Positions 31,843 to 35,403 of a stretch of 35,403 bases of DNA are shown here, piece by piece. The notes beneath the pieces are model-generated. The model made no database searches and was not told the DNA's origin. It saw only the letters and a program-made list of their open reading frames with translations. A program made the position numbers and the translations under genes. Source of the stretch: JAHBNG01 sp039028975 (GTDB lineage: Bacteria > Chloroflexota > Anaerolineae > Caldilineales > Caldilineaceae); the NCBI GenBank assembly GCA_039028975.1, contig JBCCHB010000163.1:1-35403 (forward strand), read 5' to 3'. Position 1 is the stretch's first letter, and every line of letters starts with the position of its first letter.

Positions 31843-33114
31843 ATGTCCGCAACTATCGAGTCTAATGTCAATACCAGCTCGCGCCCTTCTGACTTGGTGA
31901 TAACTGATCTGCGTATCGCCAATCTAGCCGGTCTTCCCATGCGCTGCACCCTCATCCGGATTGATACCAACCAAGGACTCTCTGGCTATGGCGAGGTTCG
32001 AGACGGTGCCTCCAAGACCTATGCGCTACTACTCAAGAGCCGCCTGTTGGGCGAAAATCCTTGCAACGTCGATAAACTTTTCCGTAAGATTAAACAGTTT
32101 GGCCATCACGCTCGGCAGGCAGGGGGCGTCTGTGGTGTTGAGATGGCACTCATGGATTTGGCTGGAAAGGCATATGGCGTTCCAGCCTATCAATTGGCTG
32201 GGGGAAAGTTCCGTGATCGGGTGCTCTGCTATTCAGACACGCCCACCACACCAGATGGAACCGAAATGGGACGACGCTTAAAGGGGCGTATAGAGCAAGG
32301 TTACAAATTCCTCAAGATGGATGTGGGGATTGGTCTGTTAAAGGATGTCCCTGGTGCGTTAATTGCCCCTCCTGGCATGTTAGAGACCCGAGAGATCATG
32401 CACCAGTTTACTGGCATCCAAATAACCGACAAAGGGATTGGGCATCTCTGCGACTATGTAGAAGCGGTACGGGCGGAAATCGGCTACGAGATTCCCTTGG
32501 CAGTGGATCACTTTGGCCACATTGGCCTCAAATCCTGCATTCGCTTAGGCAAGGCTCTGGACAAGTTTACCCTAGCCTGGTACGAAGATATGATTCCCTG
32601 GCAATTTGCTGATCAGTGGGCGCAGCTAACCCAAGCTGTGGATACACCCACCTGCACTGGCGAAGATATCTACCTCAAAGAGGGCTTTGTGCCGTTGCTG
32701 CAAAAACAGGCCGTTGACATTATCCACCCGGACTTGGCTTCATCTGGCGGCATTTTGGAGACCAAGAAGATCGGGGATATGGCTCAAGAGTACGGAATTG
32801 CCATGGCCATGCACATGGCCGGTTCGCCCATCTCCGCTTTGGCCAATGTACACTGTGCCGCAGCGACTGAGAACTTCCTGGTTCTAGAAAATCATTCCGT
32901 CGATCATCCAGAGTGGAACGAGGTGGTCACTGGACTTCCGAACCCCATGATACAAGATGGCTTTGTGAACGTCCCAGAAAAGCCCGGCTTGGGTTTTGAC
33001 GATATCAACGAAGAGATCTGCCGCAAGTACTTAGACCCACGGGATCCTATCTACTTTGATCAGCCCACCGAAGAGTGGGATAGTGAGCGATCGTGGGATC
33101 GGTTGTGGAGTTGA
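31843..33114 (+). CDS. Enolase-superfamily (mandelate racemase/muconate lactonizing) dehydratase-like enzyme
   Basis: A 423-aa TIM-barrel acid-sugar enzyme. The capping domain occupies residues 18-130. The barrel shows FLKMDVG (Lys158), then the metal-ligand series Asp222 (LAVDHFGHIG), Glu248 (WYEDMIPW) and Glu274 (TGEDIY), and the general-base candidate His324 (AMHMAGSPIS). An insertion at about 170-200 precedes the ligand strands. Family members remove water from, or epimerise, sugar acids such as galactonate or mannonate; the pattern VDHFGH followed by YEDM does not match a characterised subgroup I can name. AAAGGAAAT lies about 12 nt upstream. It could act on products linked to the Gfo/Idh/MocA enzyme. 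Confidence 0.8.
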   Translation: MSATIESNVNTSSRPSDLVITDLRIANLAGLPMRCTLIRIDTNQGLSGYGEVRDGASKTYALLLKSRLLGENPCNVDKLFRKIKQFGHHARQAGGVCGVEMALMDLAGKAYGVPAYQLAGGKFRDRVLCYSDTPTTPDGTEMGRRLKGRIEQGYKFLKMDVGIGLLKDVPGALIAPPGMLETREIMHQFTGIQITDKGIGHLCDYVEAVRAEIGYEIPLAVDHFGHIGLKSCIRLGKALDKFTLAWYEDMIPWQFADQWAQLTQAVDTPTCTGEDIYLKEGFVPLLQKQAVDIIHPDLASSGGILETKKIGDMAQEYGIAMAMHMAGSPISALANVHCAAATENFLVLENHSVDHPEWNEVVTGLPNPMIQDGFVNVPEKPGLGFDDINEEICRKYLDPRDPIYFDQPTEEWDSERSWDRLWS

Positions 33115-33126
33115 CAGATGGCGGAT

Positions 33127-33175
33127 AATAGCTAGAATGGTGCATGGCTATTCACCATCCACCATTTTAGCTATT
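33127..33175. terminator. Long hairpin between convergent genes
   Basis: AATAGCTAGAATGGTG (33127-33142) pairs with 33160-33175 over 16 bp with a single G-T wobble and a 17-nt loop. It lies between the ends of the dehydratase and the C13-domain genes, so it probably ends transcripts from both sides. The heptamer-like words TCACCAT and CCACCAT sit in its loop and right arm. Confidence 0.6.
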
Positions 33176-33176
33176 G

Positions 33177-35403
33177 CTAATCTACTGGTAGAAATATTAC
33201 TGGTAGAGATATTTTTGTTCCTCTAGAGAGCTGCACGACTTTGGGACGGCTACGCAATCCGTCCTCATCTACTGCGTACACAACAATCCTGTAGGTTCCA
33301 AATTCATTAAATTCACTATAGGTTCCAGCATATTGATTGTTGCCCCGCTCCACTAACGTAATCGGTGGTGGACCCTCTACTAGATCCTCGATCTCCCCTT
33401 CGGGTATGAGGAATGATGGCGGGTAGACCACAGCCAAGACGGTATCTACCCGACTGTCATCTCGCACTTCGGCCCAAATTTCGCGGGTTGCAGAATTCGG
33501 TTGGCTTGTCTCCCTATTTGCGCCAATAATTGAAGCTTCTCTACTCTCGACGCTGACTACGTACGGTAGCCATTGAACAGGGCCAGGTTCAAAGGATCCC
33601 ACATTGTGGAAGCCTCGCTGTGCGGCCATGTCCCCATCTTCTCCATCGTTCGGACTACCGTTTCCATTGTCATCCAGCCAAGCCGTCTGATCGTTATGAC
33701 GGTGAATAGCATGTTCCTGGGCTTCGGCAAATGCAAGATTTAAGGGCTTGCTCATGGCCAGGGCATCCATAAGTGTATCTGAGAAGACTGCACCGCGTCT
33801 TGATGCCCAAGCCAATGTCCTAGCGCCAGCGGACGTAACAATGACCCGCCCTACTTTGCTCAAACTTTGCTCGGGTACAATAAAGCTACCCGAATTGCAG
33901 GCTTCTACAATAACGTTCACCTGAAGGCCGGGGATTGCTTCCTCCAATTCGGTCAGCCATTCGTCAAGATCCTGGGGCGTCAGCCGCTCCCGACGTGGCT
34001 CATCCAGATAGAGTTTGTTATAGGCTCCATGATCCATCATGTATAGAGTCAGGGCCTGTTCCGCCCCAACCAATTCCTTGGCCCAAGTAGTAATGGCGTC
34101 TCGCAAGTTGGCTTTGCTTGGCAATCCATTCACATCAGGACGTTTATCACCATCGGCATCGAGGCTTTGATCAGTTGCCAAATAATGAATACGCTCTGCT
34201 GGGTGCCCGTTATTGCGCCAGAGTCGATAGACCCGATTGGTAATATTGTGGATGTTCTCCTGCAGAGGATCTCTTTCACGGTTCCGCCCAGCGACGATGA
34301 TCAACGCCCCAGGTTGCCGCTTCTCTCCGTGCTGGCGAACTGAAAGTTGGTAGGAGACATGAGCGCCATACACCGATGTCTGGTTATTGAGCAAGCGGAG
34401 ATAGTAAGGACCGGGTGTAGATGCAGTAAAGGTGAGTCGCACGTCGGGTGAGAAGCTATAATCTTGGGTCTCTTGAGCTGCACCTTCACAGCGATCATAC
34501 AGCTCAAGAATGAGATCTGCAGGCGACGCGGCAGGTACCCGTGCTTCAATGGTGTACGTCATGCCTTGAGAAACATCTAGCTTTACCCAATCGGCATCAC
34601 CTTGGTCGTGGAAAGTGTGAGACTCAAGGCTACCGTCCAATAGTTGGGAAGTTGCATGGCTACAGGAATCATCAATTTCAAAGGGATCGCCTTCGGTGTA
34701 TGGCGTTGGCGTTAGGGAAGGCATTACTGTAGGAGTCTGAGTAAGGGGCTGATTAGGAAGAGGTGTCTGAGTAAAAGTTTGAGTAGGCGGTGGGGATTCG
34801 GCTATGATCGGTGTCTCTGTAGGTGTAGCCGTATGCGTATCCGTTTCTGAAGGTGTAATTGTCTTCGTTATGGTGGATGTATAAGTTGGCATCGGTGTGC
34901 CTGTATTGGTAGGTGTTGGCGTAAAAGTATTTGTTGGTGTGTTGGTGGATGATGGAAAAATTGAAGGCCATTTATAACCGTCGTCTGTACTCATTAATAT
35001 TCCATCATTTGTGGCTAGGAAACTCTTGGTAAGCGAAACAAAGCGAACGTCATTGCCTCCAAACTCCTGGCGCGTGCTCCATTTTTGGCCACCATCGACG
35101 GTTCTGATAAGGGAGCGTGGACCCGCAGCCCATCCGTTTTGATTATCCACAAAGTGGACAGAATTCACATAGAGTGATGAGATGTCGGTGTCAACCCTGG
35201 TCCAAGTTTTTCCACTGTCATTGCTAATGTAGATATCTGAGGTGCTTCCAACGGCAACGCCGAAGCTGGCATCGGTAAAGTAAAGAGCATAGAGGTCTCG
35301 TCCAGAGATGCCAGTGGCTTGCTCCCAAGTTTCACCACCATCGGAGGTGTATAACACATCCCCATTAGGAAAGGAACCCCTGCTGATGAGTACACCATTG
35401 TTG
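33177..35403 (-). CDS. Secreted multidomain protein: photosystem-assembly/BNR-like propeller, PPC domain, C13 (legumain/caspase-like) peptidase (5' partial)
   Basis: The frame is open to the window edge, so the N-terminus is missing; GTG at 35357 is only an internal codon. Visible order: BNR/YCF48-type propeller blades (LYTSDGGETWEQATG, IYISNDSGKTWTRV), a Thr-Pro-Thr linker and a PPC domain (DPFEIDDSCSHATSQLLDGS). A C13-like peptidase domain follows, with likely His in YMMDHGAYNKL (codon at 34029-34031) and likely Cys in VEACNSGSF (33897-33899). Asp-rich loops (DDNGNGSPNDGEDGD), an Ig-like C-terminal domain and a terminal SLPVIFLPVD complete it. Legumain-type enzymes cut after Asn or Asp; some bacterial relatives are inactive. 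It is probably surface or secreted. The function is unknown. Confidence 0.8.
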   Translation of the reverse strand, partial: NNGVLISRGSFPNGDVLYTSDGGETWEQATGISGRDLYALYFTDASFGVAVGSTSDIYISNDSGKTWTRVDTDISSLYVNSVHFVDNQNGWAAGPRSLIRTVDGGQKWSTRQEFGGNDVRFVSLTKSFLATNDGILMSTDDGYKWPSIFPSSTNTPTNTFTPTPTNTGTPMPTYTSTITKTITPSETDTHTATPTETPIIAESPPPTQTFTQTPLPNQPLTQTPTVMPSLTPTPYTEGDPFEIDDSCSHATSQLLDGSLESHTFHDQGDADWVKLDVSQGMTYTIEARVPAASPADLILELYDRCEGAAQETQDYSFSPDVRLTFTASTPGPYYLRLLNNQTSVYGAHVSYQLSVRQHGEKRQPGALIIVAGRNRERDPLQENIHNITNRVYRLWRNNGHPAERIHYLATDQSLDADGDKRPDVNGLPSKANLRDAITTWAKELVGAEQALTLYMMDHGAYNKLYLDEPRRERLTPQDLDEWLTELEEAIPGLQVNVIVEACNSGSFIVPEQSLSKVGRVIVTSAGARTLAWASRRGAVFSDTLMDALAMSKPLNLAFAEAQEHAIHRHNDQTAWLDDNGNGSPNDGEDGDMAAQRGFHNVGSFEPGPVQWLPYVVSVESREASIIGANRETSQPNSATREIWAEVRDDSRVDTVLAVVYPPSFLIPEGEIEDLVEGPPPITLVERGNNQYAGTYSEFNEFGTYRIVVYAVDEDGLRSRPKVVQLSRGTKISLPVIFLPVD

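Overview
The window looks like a chromosomal segment of a Chloroflexota bacterium (Anaerolineae/Caldilineae-like). This is inferred from protein style: a Tat-lipoprotein family 5 solute-binding protein with an Ala/Gly/Asp-rich linker, secreted proteins with Thr-Pro-Thr linkers and terminal LP-type motifs (YLPYVSN, FLPVD), and intermediate GC content. I see no rRNA, tRNA, CRISPR array, transposase or phage gene.

Layout. (1) 1-6502, minus strand: an envelope/exopolysaccharide block. It holds the N-terminus of a secreted protein, a 63-aa secreted mini-protein, a GT4 glycosyltransferase, a Wzx-type flippase, a DUF457/YdjM-like membrane protein, an anchored GH128-like glycosidase and a YgjP-type metallopeptidase. 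(2) 6621-10987, minus strand: a Gfo/Idh/MocA oxidoreductase downstream of a nickel/cobalt ECF importer (CbiQ, CbiM, a NikL-like periplasmic subunit and a lipoprotein). No ATPase gene is present. (3) 11378-18445, plus strand: an unusual run of SIS sugar isomerase, AroE-like dehydrogenase, GNAT acetyltransferase, PfkB kinase and a second SIS isomerase, followed by two GT2 glycosyltransferases and a dihydroorotate dehydrogenase-like protein that overlaps the second one. (4) 18563-24524, minus strand: a complete Opp/Dpp-type ABC importer. (5) 24922-33114, plus strand: a 999-aa FtsX-like permease, a secreted S41 protease, a small membrane protein, a membrane-anchored M48 protease and an enolase-superfamily dehydratase. 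(6) 33177-35403, minus strand: a multidomain secreted protein with a legumain/caspase-like (C13) domain, running off the window.

How the parts may work together (inference). The SIS/AroE-like/GNAT/PfkB/SIS run reads as a compact pathway that isomerises, oxidises and phosphorylates a small polyol, sugar or amino sugar. The importer, the Gfo/Idh/MocA enzyme and the enolase-superfamily dehydratase are plausible partners. This operon is the best candidate for an undescribed system.

The most striking non-coding structure is a set of short low-complexity arrays in many intergenic gaps. Most have a 7-bp period, but each uses a different word. One lies inside a glycosyltransferase gene and one 18-bp repeat covers a stop codon. 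They resemble the heptanucleotide STRR repeats known from cyanobacteria. Several long inverted repeats (4017-4071, 22485-22519, 28051-28120, 33127-33175) sit at gene ends.
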